Shown here in pieces: positions 15,769-24,920 of a DNA stretch of 64,000 nt (positions within the stretch are counted from its first letter, which is position 1; every line of letters begins with the position of its first letter). A program made the translations under genes and the position numbers. This DNA comes from Planctomycetia bacterium (GTDB taxonomy: Bacteria; Planctomycetota; Planctomycetia; Gemmatales; Gemmataceae): NCBI GenBank assembly GCA_005799265.1, contig SYHD01000084.1, positions 1 through 64,000 on the forward strand, read 5' to 3'. Under the pieces are notes generated by a model, which saw nothing but the letters and a program-made list of their open reading frames with translations, searched no databases and had not been told where the DNA came from.

Positions 15769-17235
15769 TTATTTTGACTTGGACGCTCCGGCTGCGACCA
15801 CGGGTTCGCTGCGGATGAGGCCAATGCGGCGCATGCCCCAGAGCGCTTCCTCCTTGCGCAGGAAGGCCATGTTCATGACGAGCATGATGAGCGAGAACGT
15901 CTTCAGCCCCAAGAATAGCCCGATGCCGCCGTGCAAAAGAATCGCGCTGCCCAGGATGACCCAGCGCACCTTCGGCCGCCAGACGAGGTAGGGGTAGCTG
16001 ATCTCGAAAGCGAGCGTGAAAAGCCCGCCGCAGGTCGTGAAGATGCCATAGACCAGCTGATTGCTGGCGAGCAAGCGCAGGAACGCGAGGTAGGCCTCGT
16101 ATTGCATCGGGGCCATTTGGTAGTTGCCAAGGACGAACCACAGGGCGGAGCCGTTCCACCAGGTATGGCCGAGCAGCTTTGACACACCCGAAACGAAATA
16201 AATGAAGCAGACGTGGATTTGCAGGAGCCGAATGGCGACGTTGGCCGCCACGCTGGGCCCGACGGTTTCGCTCCACGCCGACGGGGCGATCTCGTCGACT
16301 CTGGGGATCGGTTGCCGCCAGAATCGGCACCACGCCTGGATGACGCCGGGCTTGGCGGTGTGCCACCAGCGTGCGATCAGGCGATCGACCGAGAACGCCG
16401 CGCCGCTCGGGCCGATCATGAGGTAAAGAAGCAGAATCATGGTCATCGTGTCCACGCCGAAGAGAATGGTCGGATTGCGCTGGACATAGCACATCGTCGC
16501 GAACCAGCTCAGAGCGGCGGTAAAGCGCGTGCAGAAGCCGATCGTCAGCAGGAAGGCGCAGAGCGTGAACAGACCGTGAATGACGGCCATCGCGATCGGG
16601 TCGGTGACGTGAAACCACAGCGACGTGATCGGCATGCCCTTGGTGTAGATGAGGCGCGGATCATGGCCGTTCCAATACCGCATGTATTGCTCGATCGCCA
16701 TGTCCTCTTCGTCCGTCTTCGGATAGGCGGGGGGCGGCACGCCGTACTTCAGCGTGTATTTTAAGGCATACTCCTTGTCGAGCTCGGTTGGCGGCGGCTT
16801 CAGACCCAGCTTGCGCAGATCGAAGTTGAAGCGGGCACGATAGTCGTCCAGGAACTTCACCTGGTCCCAGTCTTCATCTTCCGGATACGGCGCGGGAGGC
16901 GCGGTCTTCCATCTGTCGAAATAGGCGATCAAGTAGTCCGTCTCGAACTTGGTCTTGGGCGGCAGCAGCGGTTCGACTTCACCCCAATCGAGCGTTCCGG
17001 AAGGGACCGGTCGTTCGCGTATCAACTTGAGCCGGAAGGCGAGGTTGTGCCAGCCGTGTTCGCCCATGAAAGCTTGCAGGCTGAAGCTGTAGGCAAGCAA
17101 CGTGTAGACGACGATCAGGCCGCACAGGATGCGGATCAACGCCAGCACCGTGGGATCCGCGGGCGTGAACCAGAACTGCTCCCAGCGGCATAGCCAGCTC
17201 GGCAGAACGGTGGTGTCGGTCGTGGTCGGTTTCAT
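15769..17235 (-). CDS. HTTM-domain membrane protein (gamma-carboxylase-like)
   Basis: 488 aa from ATG 17235 (GGGA upstream). ADPTVLALIRILCGLIVVYTLL and further hydrophobic segments (YFVSGVSKLLGHTWWNGSALWFVL, LVWRPKVRWVILGSAILLHGGIGLFLGL) match HTTM, the membrane domain shared with vitamin-K-dependent gamma-carboxylase. The FVSGVSKL...W..G.A motif and LLHGGIG are characteristic. Carboxylase activity in bacteria is unproven. It follows the 533-aa membrane protein with a 32-bp gap, so the two form an operon and probably a complex. Confidence 0.85.
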   Translation of the reverse strand: MKPTTTDTTVLPSWLCRWEQFWFTPADPTVLALIRILCGLIVVYTLLAYSFSLQAFMGEHGWHNLAFRLKLIRERPVPSGTLDWGEVEPLLPPKTKFETDYLIAYFDRWKTAPPAPYPEDEDWDQVKFLDDYRARFNFDLRKLGLKPPPTELDKEYALKYTLKYGVPPPAYPKTDEEDMAIEQYMRYWNGHDPRLIYTKGMPITSLWFHVTDPIAMAVIHGLFTLCAFLLTIGFCTRFTAALSWFATMCYVQRNPTILFGVDTMTMILLLYLMIGPSGAAFSVDRLIARWWHTAKPGVIQAWCRFWRQPIPRVDEIAPSAWSETVGPSVAANVAIRLLQIHVCFIYFVSGVSKLLGHTWWNGSALWFVLGNYQMAPMQYEAYLAFLRLLASNQLVYGIFTTCGGLFTLAFEISYPYLVWRPKVRWVILGSAILLHGGIGLFLGLKTFSLIMLVMNMAFLRKEEALWGMRRIGLIRSEPVVAAGASKSK

Positions 17236-17267
17236 GGCTGATCCCTGACAGCGAATTTCCAAGCCGC

Positions 17268-18869
17268 CTAATCTTGCCCGACGTGCCCGCGTTTTGGATG
17301 CTTTTGCCAGATCCGAGTCTTTCCTTCCCGAAACCAGTTTTCATCTCCGGCGTGCAGGCGCAGGTAGTCCTCGATATCCGATTCGGGATTGTTCGGATCA
17401 AGGCGCAGGCTCGGCAACATCCAGTACAGATACGGATCCTGTTCAAAGCGCTGTTCTCCGTCCGCGTCGTAGAGACCCGAATAAAAGGAACGATACAGCA
17501 CCGGATCGGTCGGCGGAATGCGCAAGCGATACCATTTGACCTCGGGAATGTAATGGGTGACGCGATAAACCTTCACGTGCTTGAATTCCCAGTCGGGATT
17601 TTCCGGATGAACCGCGAACTTGCGGGCGACGAAGCGCGTGTAGGATGACAGCAGCATCTTCGCCTGATCGTTGGGAATGCGCACTTGCTGTGCCCACGGA
17701 AGCACCGGGCTGAGCGGGATGCGCCAATGATCCGACAATCGCTGGCCGAGCAGCGGCGCCAGCTTGCGGTCGCGTGGATGCAGATTTTTCCGTTCGGCTA
17801 GCAGGCTGAGATTCAGCCGGTCCGCCATGAGCGGCGCACCGACCCACATGTCCTTCGAATTGTCGAACCAGACCCCCAGCGACGGCAAACTCCCGTCAGG
17901 CTCGACCGACGCCGTCATCGCCAGGAAACGCTGATACTCCAGCGCGACCGGATGCTTGATGTTGCCGTCCTCGTCCAGATCGGGGACCTTGTACCAGAGG
18001 CCATGATCTTTCCCTTGCGGCGTCGTGAAGATGACGCGAAACCACAGATAGCTTGACGGCCCCGGATCGGGCGCGAAGAAGTGGTACGCATTGTTGAGAT
18101 ACATGAACTCTAGATACGGACGGAAGAGCCGCACCCACGATTGCTTGATCAGCCACGGCGACGGATCGACCGTCATGCAAGCGTTGCTGATGGCGCAGAA
18201 GTGCAGGAAAAACAGGATGCTCAAGGTCACGCGCCGCAGCATCATCGAGGCGAGGACCAGCGCGGCCCCGAGCAGGCACACGCCGGCGAGGGCGCGCAGA
18301 AAGAGCCGCATCGTATCCCAATCGTCGGCCAGCGTCGGACCGAGGTAGAGCGCGTACCAGCCGAGTACGCAGACGCCGCCGGCCAGCATCAGCGACAAAG
18401 CGATTTCCTCATCGACATCGAGCTTCCATTGCCGATCGTTCGGAAACAAGCAGCGCCGCGCCGCGCGCAGACTCGCGGGTGCGACGCTGATGCAAAGCAG
18501 AAACGTGGCGCCGGGAAACCAGCCGGGCAGGTTGCCATACCAACACGAGACGCCGAAGTAGACAATCAAGCCCAGCCCGGCCGCGAGGAAAACGCCGCCC
18601 ATGATGAAGCGGGCGCCGATGCCTGCCTGTGTCGCCCGGCCTTGTAGATACACCGTTTCGCGATCGTGCCAGCGCAGGTGCACGCCGACGCCGGTCGCCA
18701 ACATGCCCAGCGCCAGAACGATGACGCGCAGATCGCTGGCGTTGCCGCCGTGGATGCGCGCGGTCGACCATGAAGCAATCGTCAGCGCAAGACCGAGACC
18801 CAGCCACAGCCAGGGATTGGCGAGCAGCCAGTCTTTCTTGAGCGCGACGTTCAGGGTTCCGTTCGCCAT
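17268..18869 (-). CDS. Polytopic membrane protein paired with the HTTM protein
   Basis: 533 aa. The N-terminal 250 residues contain about seven hydrophobic segments. A soluble C-terminal part follows, with MYLNNAYHFFAPDPGPSSYLWFRVIF and a conserved-looking YRSFYSGLYDADG region. The same pairing with HTTM proteins is known in planctomycetes; the phrase YHFFAPDPGP is typical of such partners. Enzymatic function unknown. Ends 32 bp before the HTTM start, on the same strand. Confidence 0.75.
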   Translation of the reverse strand: MANGTLNVALKKDWLLANPWLWLGLGLALTIASWSTARIHGGNASDLRVIVLALGMLATGVGVHLRWHDRETVYLQGRATQAGIGARFIMGGVFLAAGLGLIVYFGVSCWYGNLPGWFPGATFLLCISVAPASLRAARRCLFPNDRQWKLDVDEEIALSLMLAGGVCVLGWYALYLGPTLADDWDTMRLFLRALAGVCLLGAALVLASMMLRRVTLSILFFLHFCAISNACMTVDPSPWLIKQSWVRLFRPYLEFMYLNNAYHFFAPDPGPSSYLWFRVIFTTPQGKDHGLWYKVPDLDEDGNIKHPVALEYQRFLAMTASVEPDGSLPSLGVWFDNSKDMWVGAPLMADRLNLSLLAERKNLHPRDRKLAPLLGQRLSDHWRIPLSPVLPWAQQVRIPNDQAKMLLSSYTRFVARKFAVHPENPDWEFKHVKVYRVTHYIPEVKWYRLRIPPTDPVLYRSFYSGLYDADGEQRFEQDPYLYWMLPSLRLDPNNPESDIEDYLRLHAGDENWFREGKTRIWQKHPKRGHVGQD

Positions 18870-19191
18870 CGGTTTCCTCAGAAATCCTGGTGAGGCTCGA
18901 CTTGCCGAGGACCTTTCAATCGATCATATCCATTCCATGCGGGCAATGAAAGGAGACCCCCAAGCTTCGATCTGGGCCAGAGTACGCCGGTACGGGAACG
19001 CAGGCAGAGGGAAAGCTTGCGTTCAGAGAGGCGTGAAATCCGTCGTTCCACCCCAGATCAATCAATACTCTATCGGCAATACAAATTATCCATCTTGCCG
19101 ATATTTTCCCGTTTTATAAGTTGATAACGCGTTCCAAAGCGATAAAATCGGTCAAGAGGTCTAAAAAAACCGTATCCTTCCCAAACTGCTG
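18870..19191. other. Intergenic stretch without a recognised gene
   Basis: Divergent gap between the membrane-protein gene and the TIGR03000 gene. It turns markedly AT-rich after about 19060 (TTATCCATCTTGCCGATATT). No ORF with a ribosome site, tRNA or clear repeat was seen. It presumably holds the promoter of the HTTM operon, which could not be located with confidence. Confidence 0.4.
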
Positions 19192-19220
19192 TTGACTCTT
19201 GTCTTGACTATCTTTACTAT
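19192..19220 (+). promoter_or_regulatory. Sigma-70-type promoter for the TIGR03000 gene
   Basis: TTGACT (19192-19197) and TACTAT (19215-19220) are separated by exactly 17 bp in an AT-rich stretch. The start codon lies about 165 bp downstream after a strong GCAGGAGG ribosome binding site, so the leader would be long. Confidence 0.5.
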
Positions 19221-19389
19221 TCCTCAAAGACGGCGAAGTCGGAACGGTTTAACAGAGCGAATGAGCCATCATTCTCCCAACGGATGATAGGTTCTCATAC
19301 CTCGCAGCCCTACTTTGACTCCAGGCTCTCGAAGTTTTCCTAAATCTAGCGTGGGTTGGCTTCCCTTTTTTTTGCAGGAGGTTTGAACA

Positions 19390-20019
19390 ATGTATTCCGC
19401 AGTGTTGATGCTGGCTGTCATGGCCGGCAATGATTCGGTTGATTTCGGTGGTCGTAATCGCGGTTGCTCGACTGCAAGTAAAGCTTGCACGGCCAGCAAG
19501 ACCTGTGCTCGCAGCGGTGGCCATGGCCTCGGCCTGTTCAAGCATGGTTGCACGACCACGGCTCGGCCCGTCGCCACCGGTTGCGCCAAGTCTGGGCACG
19601 GTTGCGCCAAGTCCGGTCACGGTTTGTTCAGCGGCGGCCTGTTCAAGCGCGGTTGCTGCGGCACCACCGCCCCCAAGGCTGCCTGCACGACAGCGGCCCC
19701 GGCCAAGAAAGACATGCCCAAGGGCGAACCCGTTCCCGATCCGAAGCCCAAGAAGACCGTCTCCGCGCCGGCGACGATCATCGTCAACCTTCCCGCGAAT
19801 GCCCGTCTTATCGTAGACGGCAACCAGACGACCTCGACGGCTGAGATCCGTACTCTCGTCACCCCGAACCTCGACTTCGGCACCACGTACGCCTACACCA
19901 TGCGCGCCGAAATCGTCCGCGACGGCATCACCGTCGAAGAAACGCAGATCGTGAATGTCGTTGGCGGCCAGACCTCCAACGTCCGTTTCAATTTCACCCA
20001 GACCGTCGCGAGCCGCTAG
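19390..20019 (+). CDS. Cys/Gly/Ala-rich TIGR03000-domain protein
   Basis: 209 aa with a very strong Shine-Dalgarno (GCAGGAGG, 8 bases upstream). Residues 25-95 are Cys/Gly/Lys-rich with repeated C-(S/A)KSGHG and GLFKRGC units. Residues 120-205 form the TIGR03000 domain of planctomycetes (IIVNLPANARLIVDGNQTTST...RTLVTPNLDFGTTYAYTMRAEI). The N-terminus is weakly hydrophobic. Because of the Cys repeats and strong expression signals, a cross-linked structural or envelope role is plausible. A terminator follows. Confidence 0.85.
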   Translation: MYSAVLMLAVMAGNDSVDFGGRNRGCSTASKACTASKTCARSGGHGLGLFKHGCTTTARPVATGCAKSGHGCAKSGHGLFSGGLFKRGCCGTTAPKAACTTAAPAKKDMPKGEPVPDPKPKKTVSAPATIIVNLPANARLIVDGNQTTSTAEIRTLVTPNLDFGTTYAYTMRAEIVRDGITVEETQIVNVVGGQTSNVRFNFTQTVASR

Positions 20020-20106
20020 AGCGATGGCGGCGCGAGCATAGTTCCCGCCTGGAGCATGCTTTCGTCGGTTTCGTTCCGTGGGCAAGAGATGTTTTGGCAC
20101 AGATGA

Positions 20107-20140
20107 AGGGGAGGACCACTTTGGTTCTCCCTTTTTTTTT
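20107..20140 (+). terminator. Rho-independent terminator after the TIGR03000 gene
   Basis: GGGGAGGACC-actt-TGGTTCTCCC can pair as a stem with small bulges and is followed by nine T residues (20132-20140). It lies 88 bp after the stop codon. Confidence 0.8.
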
Positions 20141-20146
20141 CGCCCT

Positions 20147-20196
20147 GTTTAGCCGCGGCGCGCAGAGCCGCGCGGGTCCACGACCCCCGGCTAAAC
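20147..20196. repeat. GTTTAGCCG inverted repeat containing a stop codon
   Basis: GTTTAGCCG (20147-20155) pairs with CGGCTAAAC (20188-20196), and GC-rich inner segments can extend the stem. The stop codon of the MobA-like gene (20191-20193) lies inside the right arm. Confidence 0.65.
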
Positions 20197-20796
20197 CAAG
20201 TCCATGAAACGCCGATAATCCTCCGGCGTATCCAAATCCCTTAACACCTCGTCGCTTGGCCAATCCATTTCGCGTGTCGCGCCAGTGTGCTGGCGAATAT
20301 ATGTGTTCAAGCCGACCCCGCTCGCCAGCTTGCGAATGCCCGCGATATGCGCCCAGCTTAGCCAGGTCGGATGCCCGCGGCGCCCTTGATGCGTGGGGAC
20401 CACAATCGTCGCCTCCGGGTTTCCCTGAGCCGAGATCAAGATGGCCCGCACGATCTCGGCGTCCACGGTCGGATGATCCGCAGGCAAGAGCAGCCAGCCG
20501 TCGTCGCTGCGCGGTTGCAAGCGTTCCTCGATCCATGCCAATCCGCAGAGACAACTCGCCCGCATGTCCGGGGTGTCCTCCGTGAGCCGAACGACGTGCG
20601 CCCCTGCTTTCGATGCGATCTGCACCAGCGCATCCGCGTCGGGCGCCGCCACCACGACGACCTCGTCAACTCCGGCGGAGCGAACCGCCGACACGACGCG
20701 CTCAAGGACGGTCTGTTCGCCCAGCGGCAAGAGCAGTTTCGGCCGCCCCATCCGCTGGCTCTTCCCGGCCGCGGGGATCAATCCGAATGTTCGCAT
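20191..20796 (-). CDS. MobA/MocA-like nucleotidyltransferase
   Basis: 201 aa from ATG 20796. MRTFGLIPAAGKSQRMGRPKLLLPLG is the NTP-transferase loop (xxAAGxSxRMGxxKxLLP) of MobA-like molybdenum-cofactor nucleotidyltransferases. WLLLPADHPTVDAEIV provides the metal-binding Asp, and GRRGHPTWLSW is the MocA/MobA substrate region. The family transfers CMP or GMP onto molybdopterin or related alcohols. The track's 252-aa version reads upstream through an inverted repeat and was shortened. The gene ends inside a palindromic repeat. Confidence 0.85.
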   Translation of the reverse strand: MRTFGLIPAAGKSQRMGRPKLLLPLGEQTVLERVVSAVRSAGVDEVVVVAAPDADALVQIASKAGAHVVRLTEDTPDMRASCLCGLAWIEERLQPRSDDGWLLLPADHPTVDAEIVRAILISAQGNPEATIVVPTHQGRRGHPTWLSWAHIAGIRKLASGVGLNTYIRQHTGATREMDWPSDEVLRDLDTPEDYRRFMDLV

Positions 20797-20819
20797 CGTC
20801 GCTCCGTTCGCCACGATTC

Positions 20820-20879
20820 TTGTGGTCCGGTCACTCCATGACCGGCTATTCTTCCGGTCACGGAGTGACCGGACCACAA
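20820..20879. repeat. 26-bp inverted repeat upstream of the MobA-like gene
   Basis: Arms 20820-20845 and 20854-20879 (TTGTGGTCCGGTCACTCC...) match at 25 of 26 positions with an 8-base loop. It lies between the divergent MobA-like and thioredoxin-like genes. Confidence 0.88.
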
Positions 20880-20947
20880 TTGCACCAACGCGCCGCCGTT
20901 TACGTCGGGGCCTGTTTACCGTACCATCATCATAAAGGAGCCTGGCC

Positions 20948-21502
20948 ATGAATCTCTACGACAAATACAAACTTGGTCTGACCTCTCGTGACTTCCTGCA
21001 GCGCTATGCGAGCGACGCACACAAGCCGCGCTGGGCGCAGATGTTCGAACAAGTCGCCCTCACCGAGGCGCAGAAGACCCTCTTGAAGTCGTTCAAACGT
21101 GTAACGCCGGCGTTGTGCCTGGCCGGCGCGTGGTGCGGCGATTGCATCAATCAATGCCCAATCTTCGAGCACTTCGCCGCCGTGGCTCCCGTCATCCAGA
21201 TACGCTATATCGACCGCGATGAGCACGCCGACGTCCAGCAAGCGTTGCAAATCTGCGGCGGCAATCGCGTTCCTGTCGTCGTCTTTTTTACCGAGGATGG
21301 ACACGAAGTCGCGCGCTACGGTGAACGCACTCTCAGCAAATATCGCGCTCTAATGAAAGATCAGGCCGGCGCGACGTGTCCCACGGGCATCGGTACGGAT
21401 GGTCTCTTGCCCCAGGTGACGCAGGATTGGTTGAACGAATTCGAACGCGTGCAATGGATTCTGCGTTTGTCGCCGCGTTTGCGCAAGATTCATAACGATT
21501 AA
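20948..21502 (+). CDS. Thioredoxin-like protein
   Basis: 184 aa, no signal peptide, AAAGGAG upstream. Residues 55-70 read LCLAGAWCGDCINQCP, a thioredoxin-fold WCxxC active site with Gly-Asp between the cysteines. IRYIDRDEH and NRVPVVVFF (cis-Pro loop RVPV) complete the fold at about residues 80-125. Family context suggests a cytoplasmic disulfide reductase; C-terminal residues 140-184 are an extra helical tail. Specific partner unknown. Confidence 0.85.
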   Translation: MNLYDKYKLGLTSRDFLQRYASDAHKPRWAQMFEQVALTEAQKTLLKSFKRVTPALCLAGAWCGDCINQCPIFEHFAAVAPVIQIRYIDRDEHADVQQALQICGGNRVPVVVFFTEDGHEVARYGERTLSKYRALMKDQAGATCPTGIGTDGLLPQVTQDWLNEFERVQWILRLSPRLRKIHND

Positions 21503-21514
21503 AGTTCCGATCTC

Positions 21515-21570
21515 GCCGCTTGCGGCTTGGCGCTCGCCATTCGCCGCGCGAACGCTAAACCACAAGCGGC
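21515..21570. repeat. CCGCTTGCGG/TTTAGCG-family inverted repeat
   Basis: GCCGCTTGCGGCTTGGCGCTCGC (21515-21537) faces GCGCGAACGCTAAACCACAAGCGGC (21546-21570). It starts 12 bp after the thioredoxin-like stop and ends 20 bp before the next ATG. Confidence 0.75.
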
Positions 21571-21590
21571 AAAACGACTCGAGGTCCACC

Positions 21591-22658
21591 ATGCGCCGCT
21601 TCCTTGGTTTCTCACTCGTTCTGCTAATCCCTTTCTTTGTCCAGGCTCAAGACGCCCCCAAATACGCGCCCGCCGAACAGGTCCGCGCGTCCTTCAAGAA
21701 ACTCCTCGACCGCCCCAAAGTCCCGCTTGACGCAAAGGTCGTCTCGAAGAAGCGCCACACCGACGGCTCGGACCACGAATTCCTCACCTTCGCGTCCGAG
21801 AAAAAAGCCGACGGCTCCATCGAACGCGTGCCGACCTTCATCAAGCACCCGGCCAAAGCCAAGGGCAAGCTCCCCGCTGTCATCGTCCTGCACGGCACCG
21901 GCGGCTCCATCAACAACGCCGGCGTCATGAGCTTCATCAATGATCTCGCCAGCCGCAACATCATCGGCATTGCGATTGATGCCCGCTATCACGGCAGCCG
22001 CGTCGAGAAGGGCGGGACCACGTATCAGCAGGCCATCGCCAAGGCCTGGAAGGCCAAGCCCGGCGAGACGATGGAGCATCCCTTTTACTACGACACCGTC
22101 TACGATCTCTGGCGCCTCGTCGATTATCTTGAAACCCGCGACGACATCGACACGAAAAACCTCGGCATGATCGGCTTCAGCATGGGCGGCATCCAAACCT
22201 ACCTGGCCGCGTCCGTCGATCAACGCATCAAGGTCGCCGTCCCCGCGATCGGCGTACAGAGCTTCCGCTGGAGCCTCGAGAACGAGCAATGGCAAGGTCG
22301 GGCGAACACCATCAAGCTCGCCCATCAGGAAGCCGCCAAGGACCTCGGCGAAAAAGAGATCAATCAAAAAGTCTGCCGCGTGCTGTGGAACAAGATCATC
22401 CCCGGCATCACAGACGATTACGATTGCCCGAGCATGCTGCGTCTGTTCGCCGGCCGGCCGCTGATGATAGTAAGTGGAACCAAGGACGGGAATTGTCCCT
22501 ATGGCGGCGCCAAGATCGCGATCGCGTCGGTAGAGAAGGCCTACAAGGACGCCGGCGCCGCGGAGCGTTTGAGCGTGCTCGTCGAGGAAGTCGGCCACAC
22601 GGTGACCGCGAAGCAACGCACGGCCGCGCTGGATTGGTTCGAGAAATGGCTCAAATAA
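21591..22658 (+). CDS. Secreted alpha/beta hydrolase (dienelactone-hydrolase-like)
   Basis: 355 aa with a signal peptide (MRRFLGFSLVLLIPFFVQAQ). IVLHGTGGSI around residue 100 is the oxyanion-hole strand. MIGFSMGGIQTYLAASVD (~188-205) carries the GxSxG nucleophile. A conserved-looking PLMIVSGTKDGNCP places the Asp, and EEVGHTVT the catalytic His. This is the layout of DLH/prolyl-oligopeptidase-type hydrolases common as exported esterases in planctomycetes. Confidence 0.87.
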   Translation: MRRFLGFSLVLLIPFFVQAQDAPKYAPAEQVRASFKKLLDRPKVPLDAKVVSKKRHTDGSDHEFLTFASEKKADGSIERVPTFIKHPAKAKGKLPAVIVLHGTGGSINNAGVMSFINDLASRNIIGIAIDARYHGSRVEKGGTTYQQAIAKAWKAKPGETMEHPFYYDTVYDLWRLVDYLETRDDIDTKNLGMIGFSMGGIQTYLAASVDQRIKVAVPAIGVQSFRWSLENEQWQGRANTIKLAHQEAAKDLGEKEINQKVCRVLWNKIIPGITDDYDCPSMLRLFAGRPLMIVSGTKDGNCPYGGAKIAIASVEKAYKDAGAAERLSVLVEEVGHTVTAKQRTAALDWFEKWLK

Positions 22659-22683
22659 GCCGGAACCGGTTTGGAGATCCCCC

Positions 22684-23655
22684 ATGCTCCGTTGGCGCCT
22701 GTTCGGCATCAGTTTCTGCATTGAGCCGTCGTTCTGGCTCATGAACGCGTTATGGGCGTACATTTTGTACGTGCCGTTGATGGGGCCGCGCGAGCGTGGC
22801 CAGCTCATTACCCGTGAGCTCCTGTTAATGATGCTGCTCTGGGTTCTCTGCATGCTCGTTACCGTCATGGTTCACGAACTCGGGCATGCCATCACGGGGC
22901 GCATCTTTGGACAGGTTGGCAATATCACCCTAACCGGCCTGGGGGGACAGGCGGTCGGCGGTTACGGGGCACTGGCCCCCTGGCAACGCATCCTCACGAT
23001 ATTCGCCGGGCCGGGCGCCGGTTTCCTTTTCGTGGCCGTCATTGTTGCTCTCGACGGCAGATCGTGGAATTTTTGCATGGAGTGGTTGGAGCTCACCTTG
23101 CAGATGCCGATCTTCGACGCTCTCAAATGCAAGTGGAATCTCATCGACAAGATCAACCCGCTGCTGCGCAGGGGCGATTCCCCTGTCTACATCCTGGTGA
23201 TGCTGCTTCTCTTCATGATGAATCTATTCCTCAACATCATGAACCTCTTGCCCATCATTCCGATGGATGGCGGCATGATCTTCAAGGAAATCTGCTGCCT
23301 GGTCGCGCCGCGCGCCGGGCTGAAATTTGCATTTGGCTGGTCGTTCTTGCTGGCCGCCGGCTGCACGGTTTACCTGCTGGTGGTCGTGCTCGAGCAATAC
23401 AAGTTCATCGGCAAGATAGGCTTGTACTATCCGTTTGCGTTACCCGAATTCAGCTTGCTGATTTTCGCGTCGTTGGCGTACCAATCGCTGCAAACCTTTC
23501 GGCAACTTTCGATAATGGAGCGGCATGCGGCCTACATGCAGGGTGACGATATGTCCGGCCCGCGGCGCCTGTCGCACGGGGTCGTCGAGGTTGAACCGAA
23601 GGACCCGGATGACTTTGCACCGCGGGCGCCGGGCAGCGAACGGCCACGCCGCTAA
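22684..23655 (+). CDS. Site-2 protease-like M50 family membrane protein
   Basis: 323 aa. HELGH (~64-68) lies in the transmembrane segment VLCMLVTVMVHELGHAITG, and NIMNLLPIIPMDGG (~186-200) supplies the third zinc ligand. About six hydrophobic segments are visible. The family cleaves substrates within the membrane, often releasing regulators. A soluble C-terminal tail of about 60 aa (FRQLSIMERHAAYMQGDDM...) faces the cytoplasm or periplasm. Immediately follows the hydrolase on the same strand (25-bp gap). Confidence 0.88.
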   Translation: MLRWRLFGISFCIEPSFWLMNALWAYILYVPLMGPRERGQLITRELLLMMLLWVLCMLVTVMVHELGHAITGRIFGQVGNITLTGLGGQAVGGYGALAPWQRILTIFAGPGAGFLFVAVIVALDGRSWNFCMEWLELTLQMPIFDALKCKWNLIDKINPLLRRGDSPVYILVMLLLFMMNLFLNIMNLLPIIPMDGGMIFKEICCLVAPRAGLKFAFGWSFLLAAGCTVYLLVVVLEQYKFIGKIGLYYPFALPEFSLLIFASLAYQSLQTFRQLSIMERHAAYMQGDDMSGPRRLSHGVVEVEPKDPDDFAPRAPGSERPRR

Positions 23656-23691
23656 AGTGGACATGCTGTAAGTGTCAAGCCGCAAGCGGCA

Positions 23692-24831
23692 TCACGTTGC
23701 CGCCGCGTAGCGATGCGTCGGCGTCGGCCGGCCGGGACGGAAGCTCTGTGTCTTCGCCTCCGCCGGCTGTGCGCCGCGTTCAGCGCACACCGTTTGTATC
23801 ACCTTCTCGACGTGCTCGCGCAGGATCGCCGGATCGATGGCGACGCGGGCGTTCACGATCAGGTCCGTCTCCTTCACCTGACAGCGCGACGGCAACGACA
23901 ACGTCGCCACGCCGTCCGAGCTGACGAGATTGGCGACGCCGAAGAAGCCTTCCCAGAGCCCGATCGCCTTCAGGTGCGCCACCTCCGCGCCGGTGCCCTT
24001 GAGCGAGCCTTGCAGACGCGTCACCACGTCGAGCAAGAATTGATCGAGATCAAACGCGTTCGCCGCCGAAACGCGCACGCTGGTGTTGAGCCAGCCCAGC
24101 TCCGCTTCCCCCTCGGCGTAGACGTCGTAGTCGATATCGAGGATCTTGCGGCCAAAAGCGCCTTGCTGATTGAGCAATTCATGGACGGCATCGAAACCGG
24201 CGCCGGTCTTGGCGGAGACGCGCAGCACGGGCACGCCCGGGTGCTGTTTACCGACGAGCCCAACGATCTCGTCGATCTGGCTCGGCGTCAGCTCGTCGAT
24301 GCGATTGAGTAGGATGGCGTCCGCCTCTTCGAGCTGCTTCTTGAAGATGTACGCGGCTTTAGGTGAAAACCCTGATGTTCCCCCCCCTCCCTTTCCGGGA
24401 GAGGGGTTGGGGGTGAGGGATTCTCGAAGAATCTTCAGGCCATGACTCGGCTTGAAAAGGACGGGATATGGCGCGACGGAAAAACGCGCGCCGTAGAGGT
24501 CCTTCAACGGCTGCACGACGGTCGCGACCAGATCGGTGCAGCTGCCGACCGGCTCCGCCAAGATCACGTCGGGCTGCTGGGCCGTTTCGAGCGAGCCGAC
24601 CTTGTCGATGAGGTCGGTGAACTTGCAGCAAAAGCACGCACCGGCGACCTCCTCGACGGGGAAGCCCTGTTCGCGCAGCGTGTGCGTGTCGACGAGGTCC
24701 TCGGCCTGGTCATTGGTGACGATGCCGACGCGCCGGCCTTGCGTCATGAAGTGCCGCGCCAGCCGGGCCATCGCGGTGGTCTTGCCCGCGCCCAGGAAAC
24801 CGCCGAGCATGATGAAACGTATGGTGGTCAT
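23692..24831 (-). CDS. CobW/COG0523-type GTPase with a repeat-derived insert
   Basis: 379 aa. The GTPase motifs are [10 protein letters not shown] (P-loop, ~10-19), GACFCCKF (the CxCC metal-binding motif, ~66-69), ILAEPVGSC (Walker B region) and LLNRIDEL (NKxD-like, as NRID). Such proteins deliver metals (Zn, Co, Ni) to enzymes. Residues about 137-153 ([17 protein letters not shown]) are a low-complexity insert encoded by a palindromic repeat and are probably tolerated in a loop. Divergent from the CitG-like gene; the two may serve one pathway. Confidence 0.88.
   Translation of the reverse strand: MTTIRFIMLGGFLGAGKTTAMARLARHFMTQGRRVGIVTNDQAEDLVDTHTLREQGFPVEEVAGACFCCKFTDLIDKVGSLETAQQPDVILAEPVGSCTDLVATVVQPLKDLYGARFSVAPYPVLFKPSHGLKILRESLTPNPSPGKGGGGTSGFSPKAAYIFKKQLEEADAILLNRIDELTPSQIDEIVGLVGKQHPGVPVLRVSAKTGAGFDAVHELLNQQGAFGRKILDIDYDVYAEGEAELGWLNTSVRVSAANAFDLDQFLLDVVTRLQGSLKGTGAEVAHLKAIGLWEGFFGVANLVSSDGVATLSLPSRCQVKETDLIVNARVAIDPAILREHVEKVIQTVCAERGAQPAEAKTQSFRPGRPTPTHRYAAAT
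24378..24424. repeat. Palindromic repeat inserted inside the CobW-like gene
   Basis: On the gene strand it reads CTCACCCCCAACCCCTCTCC, then CGGAAAGGGAGGGGGG, so CCCTCTCCC and GGGAGGGG can pair. It is translated in frame as [13 protein letters not shown]. The same kind of text (TPNPSP-x-GRG) turns up in many unrelated bacterial proteins, consistent with an inserted repeat. Confidence 0.75.
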
Positions 24832-24920
24832 GATCGTTCTCGCCTAAAACGGAAGGAATCGCGTGAGAACGTATTGTACATGCGTTTGAATGATCCGACG
24901 CGATGGGGTAGACTGTTTCT

